From NCBI GenBank assembly GCA_000827325.1, contig KN832882.1:351050-415049 (forward strand): a stretch of DNA of 64,000 bases, read 5' to 3'. Position 1 is the stretch's first letter. Each line of letters starts with the position of its first letter. The DNA is from Oidiodendron maius Zn. Taxonomy: Eukaryota; Ascomycota; Leotiomycetes; Myxotrichaceae. A program made the position numbers and the translations under genes. Shown here piece after piece: positions 11,699 through 22,372 of this stretch. Below the pieces are notes generated by a model. The model did not search any database, was not told where the DNA came from, and saw only the letters and a program-made list of their open reading frames with translations.

Positions 11699-12541
11699 TC
11701 AAAGGGGCCTACTGACCTTTAAAGATCTTGGAAAGCCACTGATGGAAGCAAAGCTTCCCCCACTGAAATGAACGTCGATCGGAAAGAGGGCACTTCCAAA
11801 CAGCAGTTGCTGCTTGAACGACACCTCAAAAGCAAACGGACATAATTTGGCTTCTCTAGGCAGATGTATGATTCCATCCTTGACTCGGAAGCCTGTAGTC
11901 CACGATAGCAAGATGGCTGCATCCGATTCTGGATCAAGGCGACAACAAATACTTCTTTTAACAATTGCAACGAATCTATCATCCGAATATGTAATAGACT
12001 GCAATTCGAAGAAGTAGAGGCTGGCTTGAAGTAGTAATGCAAGTTTCTCAGTTTCATCTCTAACGGAGGAATGTCTGGCTCCGGCATCTATACCACGTGG
12101 TGTGGAGTAAAAGTTGAATCTTTCGGCCTCTTTTTGCATGGAATCAATCAGGCCAATGTCGTCTAAGGCGGGTTTTTTGCCTCCTTCGAAAGAGATGTTC
12201 AGCCTATAAGATCGGCTTCGAATGACTCTATCGGCACTTCGTTGAAAGCGCTCCCAGGCTGCCTCGCCGTTCATGTTAGCAATTAAAGCCTGAAGTAATG
12301 CATAAATCTATGAAGGTATCATTCCAGCAGATATTGGGGCAGTGGGTGCCTTTGCCGCCGATCCTGAACCTACGGAGAGAATCACGTCAAATATTGCATT
12401 TGTTCCTCAGATTTCCTTGCTTTCATCAATGGCAATCTGGATGGGATTGTTGTCTCGAAGACCGCCATCGTGATATTCAGAGCCAACTGCTGGACTGCGA
12501 TATGCGCTGAGTACATTGGAGCTGCAGATGTGCATTGTGCC
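11699..12541 (-). pseudogene. Patatin-like phospholipase, C-terminal half, pseudogene
   Basis: Read on the minus strand, 12541-12300 encodes SEYHDGGLRDNNPIQIAIDE, the DGG/NNP block of patatin-like phospholipases with the catalytic Asp in DGG, followed by FDVILSVGSG. The frame continues through 12274-11699 with the C-terminal part seen in fungal patatin proteins (RLNISFEGGKKPALDDIG). Two in-frame stops interrupt it: TGA at 12407-12409, where Trp is usual (KEIWG), and TAG at 12308-12310. Both are G-to-A type changes consistent with RIP. The N-terminal half with the GXSXG nucleophile was not found. Patatin domains in fungi occur alone as lipid acyl hydrolases or as effector domains of NLR-like proteins. 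The sequence is cut at 11699 where the pogo fragment begins. Confidence 0.75.
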
Positions 12542-13058
12542 CTAACAAGTGATCACTTTCAAGATATGCGTGGAAGTAACGATATGTGCAAGGAAATGGT
12601 GAATACTTTCAACTGTCTAATATCCAAGCAGGGAAATAATTGATCCAGGTCCGGACTAATATTCAAGTTCGGGTTTTCGTCTTAAAAGTTTCTAGTAAAG
12701 CTCTTTCAAAAGCTTTTCTTCTCTTGACAAGCTAAGAAGTACGAAGGCACATACACAATTCTTCACGTGATAAAATAAAATAATATTCGGCCTACTCTGT
12801 CAAGTATCCTAGCAACTGACTATCCCTCATATATAGGCAATTAGAAAACATCAGAAATTGGGCGGATTCGTCACCTATGTGTGGGCTATATAAATGTCTC
12901 AAGCAACATAAATGAAGGGTTTGTCGATCAATGACACTGCAGTGAAGTCAAAAAAGTTCTCCCAGTGAAGTTTCCAAGCAACCGCAACTTCAGTTCCATC
13001 TCCTCACCACAAGTCTATGCATGTCGTAAGCTCATACGAGCACAACACAGTTAAGTGC
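12542..13058. other. Intergenic
   Basis: AT-rich sequence between the patatin remnant and the 3' end of the secreted-protein gene. No gene or repeat recognised. Confidence 0.5.
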
Positions 13059-13454
13059 TTAGCACGGGAACGAAGAGCGCATATAGGCGCCCGCCGAAAG
13101 TCCAGATGTGAACTTCCCAATGTCATAGCCCGAGATTCCCGTTCCGTATTCCCCTCCTGCATACCAGAACTGAGCTGAAATAAGTTGAGTTGAAGCGCTG
13201 TCACGGAGCTCGACAAGGTCCACAGTATATGGCAGCTGAGAATCAACGGCGTCGCCGACATTTGGTCCATCTTTTTCACCAATATTATTGCAATAGGAAT
13301 CGTAGATGGTAAATGCACAATCGTCACCGTCGCCAAGTGTTTCTATCCAGCATGCATAGACGCCCTGACAGTATCCAAGGCCTTGCCCAACGCAAAGTTG
13401 CGAATATGTCGTAGACGCGAAGGCGATCAATGTTGAGATAAGGAGGAACTTCAT
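13059..13454 (-). CDS. Small secreted Cys-rich protein, 131 aa
   Basis: Single-exon frame that starts with a clear signal peptide (MKFLLISTLIAFASTTYS, cleavage probably near residue 18). The mature part has six Cys: three close together (QLC, GYC, YAC), two in the middle (DDC, SYC) and one at the last residue (FPC). No enzyme motif is seen and I do not recognise the family. An even Cys number, small size and secretion signal are the usual marks of a fungal apoplastic or effector-like protein, or a small defence protein. It sits alone in a gene-poor region, facing the patatin remnant. Function unknown. Confidence 0.7.
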   Translation of the reverse strand: MKFLLISTLIAFASTTYSQLCVGQGLGYCQGVYACWIETLGDGDDCAFTIYDSYCNNIGEKDGPNVGDAVDSQLPYTVDLVELRDSASTQLISAQFWYAGGEYGTGISGYDIGKFTSGLSAGAYMRSSFPC

Positions 13455-16133
13455 TGTTGATTCGAAAGAGTAGATGACCAGAATATAGTAGTCAAAGGAA
13501 TATTTGAGAGGAAAAATATATGATTGATGTAGTTTGTAGGTTTAAATGGGATGAGTATAGAGATGTTCTGTATTTCCTAAAGGTTAAGAAGAGAGCTCCC
13601 TCGTAGCTTTATATATCGAATATAGATCGGGGATACGAACTTTAGACAGGCTAGCTGCACATAAGTTTAACCCAGAACTCATGAGATTTGGGTCAGGTCA
13701 GAAAATTGGTGTTAACCCGCCCATGGGTCAACCCGACCCGTATGCAGCTCCGAGACAGGCTACAGTATCCTAGTATTTGGCTGTGGCAGATCATGGAGTC
13801 CTGACCACTGGGAGTCCTGGATGGGAATATCTAGTAGGGATTAACGGTATGTAACGACTGCCCTTATATATCAATCCCTGAGCCTCACCAACTATTACCA
13901 ACACCACATCCACTCTTTCTCGTCACATGCGGCGCTATTGTAGTAACAGCAGTAATAGCGGTAGCGATAGCGATAGCGACAGCCAAAATGGCAATAGTGG
14001 CAGCCAGGGTAACGGCAACACAACTACATTAGTGCGCATGATAACAGCGGTGAGTACGCTGACATACTCATGCACCAACAACTCTTGTGCGTTCTTTTAT
14101 GCGGAAGGCGTATTCTGTACGAATCAAATTAAGAGGGAAAGAAAAGCTTATACGGAGGTCACGGCCATAAGTTATCGGATGCGCAGAAGTGCCATTCTAT
14201 TTGAGTACAGAGCCCGCAATATGTAAATGAGTTACACATTCCATTCGCAGCTTAAACAAAGACCAAAATTCCCGTTGTTTCATGAAAATGATTATTGGCA
14301 TGATAAGTAAGTGAACTTACGTGCTACAATCCCCAGCCACGCGGAGCTACTCTCATCGTGAACCTGCAGTCCCACTCCGATGGTGGTCTTGGCAATCTGT
14401 GAGCTTGAGAGCGGCGGATTCACCTTAGTTACTATCCCCTCGTCTAGTATGAAAAACCTCAACTAGCAGGGGTAACCGGTCCAATAACACATCTCATTTA
14501 CTTGTTAGCGATCTTCATAAGATTATGAACTTGACCGTATTCTGAACGAATTACAGGTGCGTATTCAGTTAAACCCCTGCCAGTTGAGGTTTTTCGTACC
14601 AGACGAAGGGATAACTAATGGCAGGGGTCTTATATTGCTTTCGCTCCTAAATGTGTCATTGCAGGCAGTCGAAGCCAGTCAGCCCTTGGCGTCATGGTAA
14701 AGAAAGCTCATAACGCGCTAAAATAAACGACGTGCTGAATTGAGCAACTTTATTGATCAGTTATTTTTTTATGGAGGGCTTACTGTAAAATATTATAAGT
14801 GCAGACAGTTAAACTATTGTAAAGAAACTGTACCTTAATATTTTTATATACCGTAGTTTAGTCCTTAAAGCCTTTTAAGAGTATAGCTGGACGAGGGAAA
14901 GAAACTCCACTTTTAGAAAAGTTAACCGCCCTATTAGGAGGCCTTATGGCCTATATCCTTACGCTAATTTACTCCACGAGGCGCAGCCGGCGGTACTCGA
15001 AGCTACTCGGCCGCGAAGCGAAGAATAAGACTGGGGTTTTTACTGTCAATTGAGGAGAAAAGCTATTCCTTACAAAATCACATAATGCTTAGGGAAGGGC
15101 TGAAAAGGAGAATCTGCCTGGGCCTAAAGAATTGGATCGTAATTAAAGACGCGTATTTCCTCTACAATTTTAGTTGCTAGCTCTAGATATAAAGAAGGCC
15201 CTACTTTCTTTTAAATTATTTGTTTGTTTGGCACCGCTGCCCAAAATAACAATCCTATTTTCTACAGGCTGGCCTCTTTTCCTTGGCTCTTTGAACCCTC
15301 ATCCTTCAGTCCTCCGAGATAGGGAAGTATCTAGGGTAATATCTAGCGAACCAACGTGGCTTGACTGGCTATAGCTTCATCCATCATAGATACAGCATCA
15401 TGACTTAATTGGTCGAATGAGGTCCCTTCTTGGCTTTTCATAAAATTAAAGATGACGTTACCTTAAGAGGGGGATAGTATAGTAGCGGCACGTAATATTT
15501 ACCACGTAAACTTTATTCCCTATAATTTAAGTCACGAAATCTCTTTATAGTAATAAGACGCTTTTTCAACTATAATGATCGTATAGAACAGGAATAAGAC
15601 TAGTTGATCCCCCATTGCTTTACTAGAATTTTTTGCATACTTCGACTTGATGCATCTATAATATATTGTATGTGCACGTATAAGTCAATTAGGTTAATAA
15701 GGGGTATCTGCCTTAAGCAACTATTCGGTACCTAAAGTGAAAACCTTTAGAGAAACAGGAATATAAGAATACAAATAGGAAACTACAGAGCCTTTCGGAA
15801 ACTTTGCCTAGTCTTAAGAGGGTCATTTAGAATCCTTATCTGGCAGACTGAAAAGGTGTGTAAGGGATAAAGGGAAATGTGCAAATACAAATCCTATTTT
15901 CTCTAAGTACCATATCATGCACTCTCCCCACGATAAACACTCCACAATCCGTGCACATCTGATCCCATATACCAATTGCTGAGAAAATAGAATACATGCG
16001 CGTAAAGAGTGCATAACGCCAACCAAATGATAACTCCACTGGATTTTGGAACAAAGTATCAGATACAGTAGAAGAAAGCAGCAGTACTTTTCAAAGCAGC
16101 GAGCCAATCTCACTAGCCCACAGCTGGTGGAGA
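13455..16133. other. Gene-poor AT-rich stretch
   Basis: 2.7 kb with no convincing gene. It contains a trinucleotide-type repetitive patch (GATAGC/AGCAGT) about 13940-13990, the palindromic element at 14425-14618, and RIP-like AT-rich sequence at about 14740-15800. Short open frames here lack family features. Confidence 0.5.
14425..14618. repeat. Palindromic MITE-like element with about 48-nt arms
   Basis: Left arm 14425-14473 begins TTAGTTACTATCCCC and right arm 14573-14618 ends GGGATAACTAA. The right arm is the reverse complement of the left over about 46 nt, with one 3-nt length difference and four substitutions, and about 99 nt lies between them. This is the shape of a miniature inverted-repeat element. 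No coding sequence and no unambiguous target duplication is seen. Confidence 0.7.
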
Positions 16134-16526
16134 TTAGGCCGCAATATGTGTAAGTTCTTGAATGCCGGGATTGGGGCAGACCCCGCAGCATCGGCCAGCC
16201 AGTACATTTCTGGCGCATGCCCACATGTGCTTGAATCCCCCAGGCATACTAGGAAGGACATATCTCTTCCCCAAATCTCCAGCAGATTGCTGCAAATGGG
16301 GTTCCTATTCAAATATCAACGATATCCAACGGGAGATTTTGTGTCCACTTACCATATTTAGCGGCTCATGTATCGAGGTCTTGTCGAAAAATCCTGGAGT
16401 ATTCACGAGGGGAATACCAATATGAAGGTTGGACAAACTTGGGTTCACCGGGGGCATGGGCAAAGCTGTCGCTCCGAGAATGAAGGTTGACACCATGCTG
16501 ACAGCAGCTGCGTTAAGGAGCTTCAT
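16134..16526 (-). CDS. Small secreted protein with CC-x2-C motif, 114 aa, two exons
   Basis: Exon 1 (16526-16353) encodes a signal peptide (MKLLNAAAVSMVSTFILGATA) and a Pro-rich segment. A 48-nt phase-0 intron (16352-16305, GTAAGT to TAG) is needed to reach exon 2 (16304-16134). Exon 2 contains a Lys-Arg pair (DLGKRYVLP) that could be a Kex2-type processing site, and four Cys in WAC and GRCCGVC. Without splicing the frame stops soon after the donor, at about residue 73. The family is not recognised. The size, signal and late Cys cluster suggest a secreted effector-like or pheromone-like pro-protein, but no role can be assigned. The splice model is my own reading. Confidence 0.55.
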
Positions 16527-19273
16527 GATGCTAAAATTGGTATATGATGGATGCCGAAGCTATTCGATAAAGGAGGAAATACTATGTCTGCGAAATCTAA
16601 GATGTATGAAGATGGCCAAAGTGTGTGTCTGGAAGATGATAGTGGTTTGAGATTCTTTACGTTCACAGAGAAGGGATACTTATACTTCGACTGGCAATTA
16701 CTACGTAAAGCGAAAATCCGCAGTATGCTTGAGGCAACTGCCGGAATATAAGGTTGAAGGAGGCTCCTTCGTCTCCGGAGGAGTCAACGGAAGGACGCTA
16801 TAAGAGCCGCAGCAGAGCCATCAACGCGCCTCACACGACAGGGCCGGGTTATGGTATGGTGGCTGGAGGCTGTAATGTGAGGCGCGGGATGTTGACATGC
16901 TGCAAGGTACCTCCAAGGATTAGAATCGGGAATGGATTAAGTTTACGTTTGAGACAAGGTTCTCACTCTCAAACGCCACAGTAGGTTCGCAGAATGGGGG
17001 CTGTGGTAAATTAAGCGAATCAGGGTGCATTGAAATTGGCGCTGAATACGGATGCATGTGGCTCCTTCTTCGGTTTTCGCCTCCAGGTCGAATCCTAAGG
17101 CCCAAAATAATAGCTGGATTGTATTGGAACTTTACCTCATAATTCGCTTTCGTATTCAAATCCAGCCTAGCAAAGGTGTTTCGATATGTTCATGCAATTG
17201 GAACTCTTTCCGAATCCCACTATCTACGGAAGATTCCTAAGCGGCCCTGCACCCCCGTAAAGCAGAATTGTTCTAAAACCGACTCGGGTGGCTTAGCCAG
17301 GTACGCTCCATATTTGATCCACCAACACTACCCAGCAGCATGGCATATATAAGCCAAAACTAATACGCTTTATAAACGGTACGAGTGGATGATAAAGAGG
17401 GGATATCTGCGAATCATCCTGAGCATCGAGGTTTACGTATTCGTATCCTGTGCAATTGGGGCCTCCAGGATGGTGGCAGTGAAAAATCGAGGTGTCTTCT
17501 TTCACATGCATGGGGCGTCGCGCTATAGTTTGATATGCATTTGCGAACAATGCCTTCCCACACATAAGTCATGGAGCGTTTGATATTCGGTTTTGAAGGA
17601 AGGGAGTAAACTCAATTTGGCTGCCGACGACAGATCCCACGTGAGAAGAGAACTTAAGTTCTATCGGTAGCAGTTGTTCGCAGATTCTGAACCGTCTCCA
17701 GATTTGGAGTGAGAGCTTTCGTAATGTCTCTGCATTCCAATGGTGACTACGAAATATCTTTCATACATTTGAAATCTTCCACTAGCTCGGCAACAACAGC
17801 CTTTGTCTGCGGAGTACTCCGCGGGCGAGGTGGTTGCCTGTGCGCATGCGACCGCGAGCCACTCCTGGCAATATATTCAAGCAGCCTACCTCCTCAGATC
17901 ATAGAACATTCAACAGAGAAATAACCAAATGCCACTCGAAGCAGTTAAACTGTCGATTTCATTGGAAACCGCCCGATTCCTAAGAGCGTCATGCATCGCA
18001 GAGGCCGGCCACTACATAGATGCGGATCTGGTTTGTGATGCAATCTAAATGTGTTCGAGCGAATTGGTCTGATGATAAACCGCAATGTGGACAGTTGGGT
18101 CTAGGAATTGGACTCGGCAGCTATCCGCAATATAAATCTAGCGATAATTCTAGTTAATTTCTCTGCTCACTTTGAGTGGTCTGATTCTCGGGCGTCATTG
18201 ACTGTTTAGGCTATACCGAAGAGCGCAGGCGGGCCAAGCCGCTAACAACCCAGGAACACTATACTCTATGGATCATACTTAGAGACCGAGACGATAACCG
18301 CAAGTCTAGGTATCGAGAATAAGGCGCTAGAGTCTGTTGCCGGTCCAACACTCGTTTCATATTCATTGACTAGCATAAGGTTAATTTGTGGATTTGAGCA
18401 CTTACGGTGGAAATTTTCTGACATTTACTTTACAAAACACATTTCTGAACTTGAATCTGGTGATTCTACAACCCGCATCTAGGTGAAATCTGGCTCTGCT
18501 GTCAAGTTTGTGGCGACTGGAATTGTAAATGGTGAACTCTACACTGAACCCATTTATTTTCGTGTGGGAGGAAGTTCTACCTTGGCAGAAGTGTTCGCAG
18601 CGAAGCCCATTTCGCTATCGACTGTGCGGAGTACGAACTCACCAGTCAAGAAACTTATCGTCGGCTCGCTTCGACAGGCTCCCACGTCGCATTAGGAGCG
18701 AATGCGACGTGGGAGCCCGCCGAAGCTAGTCGACGTTTACCTGTTTACGACCACAACCGAAATTAAATCCATGAGGCAAAGACACCAGTCATATTAGACG
18801 CCGTAGCATCCTGGTATTGTTCTTTAGTTGACTCCAGGCCGTACCCTCATATATGCCTATTCTAAGTAAGATTACAAACTCCTATGCGGCACCCTCTGTA
18901 ACAATGTCTTTGATCGCTCTCCCACTTGACGAGCTCTCTTTCGCAAGCGCAGCTAGACATACAAAAGCTATCGAGCTCGCCAACGAGGTAGCATAAAGGA
19001 CAGAAAGAGGCGGTGACAGAACATAACTGCCGAACTTTCGTGTTCGGTGCTGTACCTCTGAGGCACCTGCACCGTGCCACCCCCCTAGTTTTCCAGCCAA
19101 TCCCCTGCTGATAAAAGATGGCTTCAGAAGCGGAAGCAAACATGTAAAGAAAAGTATATATATTTATCTATTTCCTCCCGTTCGTTTGTCAGTGCTACAA
19201 CACTTTGTTTCATAAATTACTGCAACCAATCTTTATTATACGACGCTTCCAATATCTTGCAACATTTTTCACA
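16527..19273. other. Gene-poor stretch
   Basis: 2.7 kb without a supported gene. A minus-strand frame at 18882-19139 encodes a hydrophobic segment followed by a Ser-rich tail but has no recognisable family. A plus-strand patch at 18483-18695 looks weakly coding without a proper start. The hairpin at 18668-18726 is listed separately. Confidence 0.45.
18668..18726. repeat. Strong GC-rich hairpin
   Basis: GGCTCCCACGTCGCATT (18677-18693) is followed by a 7-nt loop and its perfect reverse complement at 18701-18717. Outside a 3x3 internal mismatch the stem continues with GCTTCG (18668-18673) and CGAAGC (18721-18726). The stem is 17 plus 6 pairs and rich in CpG, unlike the AT-rich surroundings. It could be a small-RNA precursor, an element end or a regulatory structure. 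Confidence 0.75.
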
Positions 19274-19549
19274 ATGCATCTTTCAATTCTCGCTCTTGCT
19301 GTTCTCTATACCAACGGCATAGCCTTAGCAGCCGCTATTCCAGGATCCGATCGGATGATCCGATCAACCCCAGCGGTCTGTTACGCCGTTTGCAACAACG
19401 CCAGAATCGAAATTGACGACGTTGGAAATACGGCCATACTTTGCGCCCCCGGTTCTGCCTTTCTAAGCCTAAAGGCCGCCTGCTTTGATTGCAATCTTGC
19501 TTGGGGAGGCGATGATTCCGATTTTCCGGATGTGAACAGCACGTGCTGA
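19274..19549 (+). CDS. Small secreted Cys-rich protein, 91 aa
   Basis: The start is the ATG at 19274; upstream in-frame codons lack signal features. The signal peptide MHLSILALAVLYTNGIALA is followed by a mature region of about 70 residues. It has six Cys spaced C-x3-C, then C, then C-x2-C, and a final C at the last residue (NSTC). One N-glycosylation sequon (NST) sits at the end. No catalytic motif and no named family is recognised. Like the proteins at 13059 and 16134 it sits in gene-poor AT-rich DNA, a usual place for fungal effector-like genes. Confidence 0.7.
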   Translation: MHLSILALAVLYTNGIALAAAIPGSDRMIRSTPAVCYAVCNNARIEIDDVGNTAILCAPGSAFLSLKAACFDCNLAWGGDDSDFPDVNSTC

Positions 19550-20255
19550 GGGGTTTCACTGTCTTGTTTAATACTTTCAAAGGTACTTCTCTGCAAAGCT
19601 TAAATATGAAAGGTCATGAACATTAATTTGGCCTTAGGAAAATAAGAAGCGTCTTTAATCATATTGTCTTATAACTTCCACGAATAGATATATTTACAAA
19701 AGAAAATAGGTGCTCTGTAAATAGTACTTTATATTTTTATAACTTTAGTATGGTGCATCTAAATTTAGAGTTATTTCCTTGCTCTAGCCCGTCTTCTACA
19801 AAATAGTGTAGGAACGTAGCCCAGAGAATGTCTACATAAAGCACGAGTCTATTGATAGCAATAAAGCTTTGACAATTTAACACCAAAATAACATGCATAT
19901 CCTGGATTACGTTTGCTGCTACTGCAAAGCAGTCCGTTGTAACGTCCATGTGCTGCTGTATACCTGAGTAGATTCACTTGTAGAATACCTATAGTCGGTT
20001 ACTCCGAAAATACATAGATCATGGTTGACGCAGAGTTTGATGAAGAATGGAAACTGCTGGCCTGCCAATTCACCGTGATAGTATCATAAGTATAGAATTT
20101 GTATAATAAATACATCTCTATACCTTCCAGCGATACTATTTTTAGTCGTGCAGAGCCTCATGCAATCTTACCTAATCCTAGCCCATTTTTGCTACACTGA
20201 ATGGACTTTTTGTTTTCAGCGACGGCCTATAACACCTGAATTACATCGGCACACT
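19550..20255. other. Intergenic, upstream of the YdcF-like gene
   Basis: AT-rich. An AG acceptor-like site (TTTTCAG) near 20220 raises the possibility of a short 5' exon of the downstream gene, but no convincing first exon was found. Confidence 0.45.
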
Positions 20256-20909
20256 ATGAGACTGCAAAGCGAGATCGACCGAGATGCCGAAACGGTTTAT
20301 GAGTACCATCGCATGGGAATGCATTTGCAGCCCGCTGACGCCATATTTGCCCTTTGCAGTCTTGACAAGCGAGTTGCTGAGCGAGCAGCACAGCTTTTCC
20401 TCGACGGCTTTGGCTCTTACCTGATCTATTCTGGAGGTGTTGGTAAGCTGACAGAAAATCGCTTTACCAAGCCAGAGGCACAGATATTCGCCGAGGTTGC
20501 CAGATCTATGGGCGTGCCTGAAGATCGCATCTTGGCTGAGTGCAAGTCGACAAACACAGGAGAGAATATTCGTTTCACTCATTCTCTGCTTCAGCAGAGC
20601 GGTTATAACCCCCGATCATTCATTTTGGTACAGAAGCCTTATATGGAACGCCGGACTTTCGCCACCTTCTCGAAGCAGTGGCCCGATGCAAATGTCTCCT
20701 TCACTGTCACATCACCTCAACTCAGTTTTTCCGAGTACCCCGACGCCGAGAACCCACGCGACCTCGTCATTAACATTATGGTTGGTGACTTAGTCCGGAT
20801 CCGTGACTATCCAGCCAAGGGATTTCAGATTCCGCAAGAAATCCCTGCACATGTGTGGGCCGCTGGTCAAAGACTGATTGCCGAAGGATTCGATGGTCAC
20901 CTGCCCTAG
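20256..20909 (+). CDS. YdcF-type DUF218 protein
   Basis: 217-residue protein that lines up from end to end with the bacterial YdcF / DUF218 family as I know it. It carries DAIFALCSLDKRVAERAAQLF, YSGGVGKLTENRF, the acidic/amide cluster STNTGENIRFT and VQKPYMERRTFATFSKQWP, then NPRDLVINIMVGDLVRIRDYP. E. coli YdcF has a Rossmann-like fold and has been reported to bind S-adenosylmethionine; its cellular role is unclear. The start at 20256 was chosen because the homologous part begins immediately (RDAETVYEYHRMGM); the frame is open for 36 more codons upstream without family resemblance. No intron is needed. High similarity to bacterial forms fits an old horizontal acquisition, but the family is widespread in fungi, so this is inference. 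Confidence 0.85.
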   Translation: MRLQSEIDRDAETVYEYHRMGMHLQPADAIFALCSLDKRVAERAAQLFLDGFGSYLIYSGGVGKLTENRFTKPEAQIFAEVARSMGVPEDRILAECKSTNTGENIRFTHSLLQQSGYNPRSFILVQKPYMERRTFATFSKQWPDANVSFTVTSPQLSFSEYPDAENPRDLVINIMVGDLVRIRDYPAKGFQIPQEIPAHVWAAGQRLIAEGFDGHLP

Positions 20910-20928
20910 TTCGAATCTCTCGAGGGCA

Positions 20929-20986
20929 TTAGTTGGCCACCCAAACTTAGTTGGCCACCGAAAATTAGTTGGCCACCGAAACTTAG
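20929..20986. repeat. Three 18-bp tandem units
   Basis: Units of TTAGTTGGCCACCGAAAC type at 20929-20946, 20947-20964 and 20965-20982, with one or two differences, begin 20 bp after the stop of the YdcF-like gene. Confidence 0.9.
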
Positions 20987-21379
20987 TGACGGTAACCTCT
21001 CAAATTCGGCACCCACTCTATAACTATAGACAAGAGGCTAGATGTGTTAAATCATGCTATGAATTAATACCTTTTAGTATTAGATGATAATACTTAATCA
21101 CTCTTTTTCAATTTACTGGGGTTTTATCGAGTGTGTTTAGCTCCGCGAAGAGCGTGGTCTGAGATCGACCGTAAGATGGAGTAAGCGCGAGGTATGGGGT
21201 GGGCAAAGAAAAACAGCCGGAATAGTTGGTCGTGGAGTTCTCATTGAGTAGGAGTTTGGTATTGCATCCTTACTTCTATCTGCGCTAAACTGAAGAGCAC
21301 ATTTGTAGAACCGCCTATCATAAATAATGGAAGCGTATCGCTTTTCTGCCCGTTCTGGAAAGTATATGCTGTCTGCAAT
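20987..21379. other. Intergenic
   Basis: No gene recognised. It probably holds the decayed upstream part of the asparagine-synthase remnant, but no glutaminase domain is readable. Confidence 0.4.
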
Positions 21380-22372
21380 GTCAATGTATGGGAAGCACAC
21401 GAAAAGACGACGGCTCTTATTACATCCACATACCAACTCCCATTAACTCTATGTCTTTCCGAAGTCACTGGAGACCGCGGTTTCAACGTGGTTCTTACAG
21501 GAGAAGGAGCGGATGAAACATTTCGCTGGATACATTGGCTCATAGCGGAGTATTTGCGAGAGCTAGACGCAGCATGGCCACAAAGTATTCTATCTTCTAA
21601 TGATGGCTTACGGCGAGAGCTTTTCGAAGAGCGCGACGCTGCCTCACAAAAGTTCTACAACGATTTCGGATCCACAGATGGGGAGCAAACGTTGAGTAGA
21701 CGTTGGTAGTTAAATAACACTGTCATTAACTCGGCACTTCTCATATTTCGGCCATCTGTGGCCATGTTTTTCACCATGGGTTCGTTCTCTCTATCATCGT
21801 CTTGACCGAGAGACACCGTTACAAACAATGTAGATGGACGTATCAAGGAACTTATTCGAACAAAGTGGCATCCTCTTCACTCCTCGCTCTATATATGGAG
21901 TAGGTCATCTCTGGTCAATAATCTTTTAAGTTACCTAGGCGATCATGTTGAAATGGCACACAGCGTGCAAGCTTGGACAACATTTCTTGATCATCACCTT
22001 ACAGAGTATGTGAATGCGATTCCACCCTCACTGAAGGTGAGATGCGAAATTGGCGGCGGAGGAGCAAATGGGTTATATGCTAATGGCGACAACAACCAAA
22101 ACACATCTGTCTCGTATGATCTCACGGAGAAGTGGATTCTACGACAAGCCGCTCAACCTTTCATCACATATGAGATCTACCGTTGCCGCAAGCGCCCATA
22201 CACTCCACCCGCAATCTATCCAGCCAATGGGCCATTACACAAGCTCATGCAGACGATCCTAACCAAGGAAAATGTTGATAGACTTGGATTCCTGAATTGG
22301 GACGCTGTGACCGTACATATGGAGCAAGCTTTTCCGGAGAGTGGTAAGCAGGCACCTTCGACTCATCATTGA
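21380..22372 (+). pseudogene. Asparagine synthase (AsnB-type) C-terminal domain remnant
   Basis: The plus-strand frame contains FNVVLTGEGADETF (about 21483-21524), the signature of the asparagine synthetase domain of glutamine-hydrolysing enzymes. It continues with YLRELDAAWPQS, later RTKWHPLHSSLYIWSRSSL, then HHLTEYVNAIPPSLKVR and LTEKWILRQAAQPFITYEIY up to 22372. All pieces lie in the same frame, but stops at 21707 and about 21803 interrupt it and no good intron removes them. The N-terminal glutaminase domain and the ATP-binding SGG-type loop are not found. In fungi such genes include the primary ASN1 type and divergent copies in secondary-metabolite clusters; this copy resembles the latter. 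Either a pseudogene or a heavily fragmented gene. Confidence 0.7.

Noticed and set aside
13927-14226. Ser/Asp/Asn-rich plus-strand frame
   Set aside because: The N-terminal half is a translated microsatellite and the rest has no coding features.
17293-17565. Minus-strand frame with His/Cys words
   Set aside because: No signal, domain or plausible gene structure.
18862-19143. Cys-rich minus-strand frame
   Set aside because: The overlapping frame on the same strand is equally open, no signal peptide is present, and the Cys spacing is irregular.
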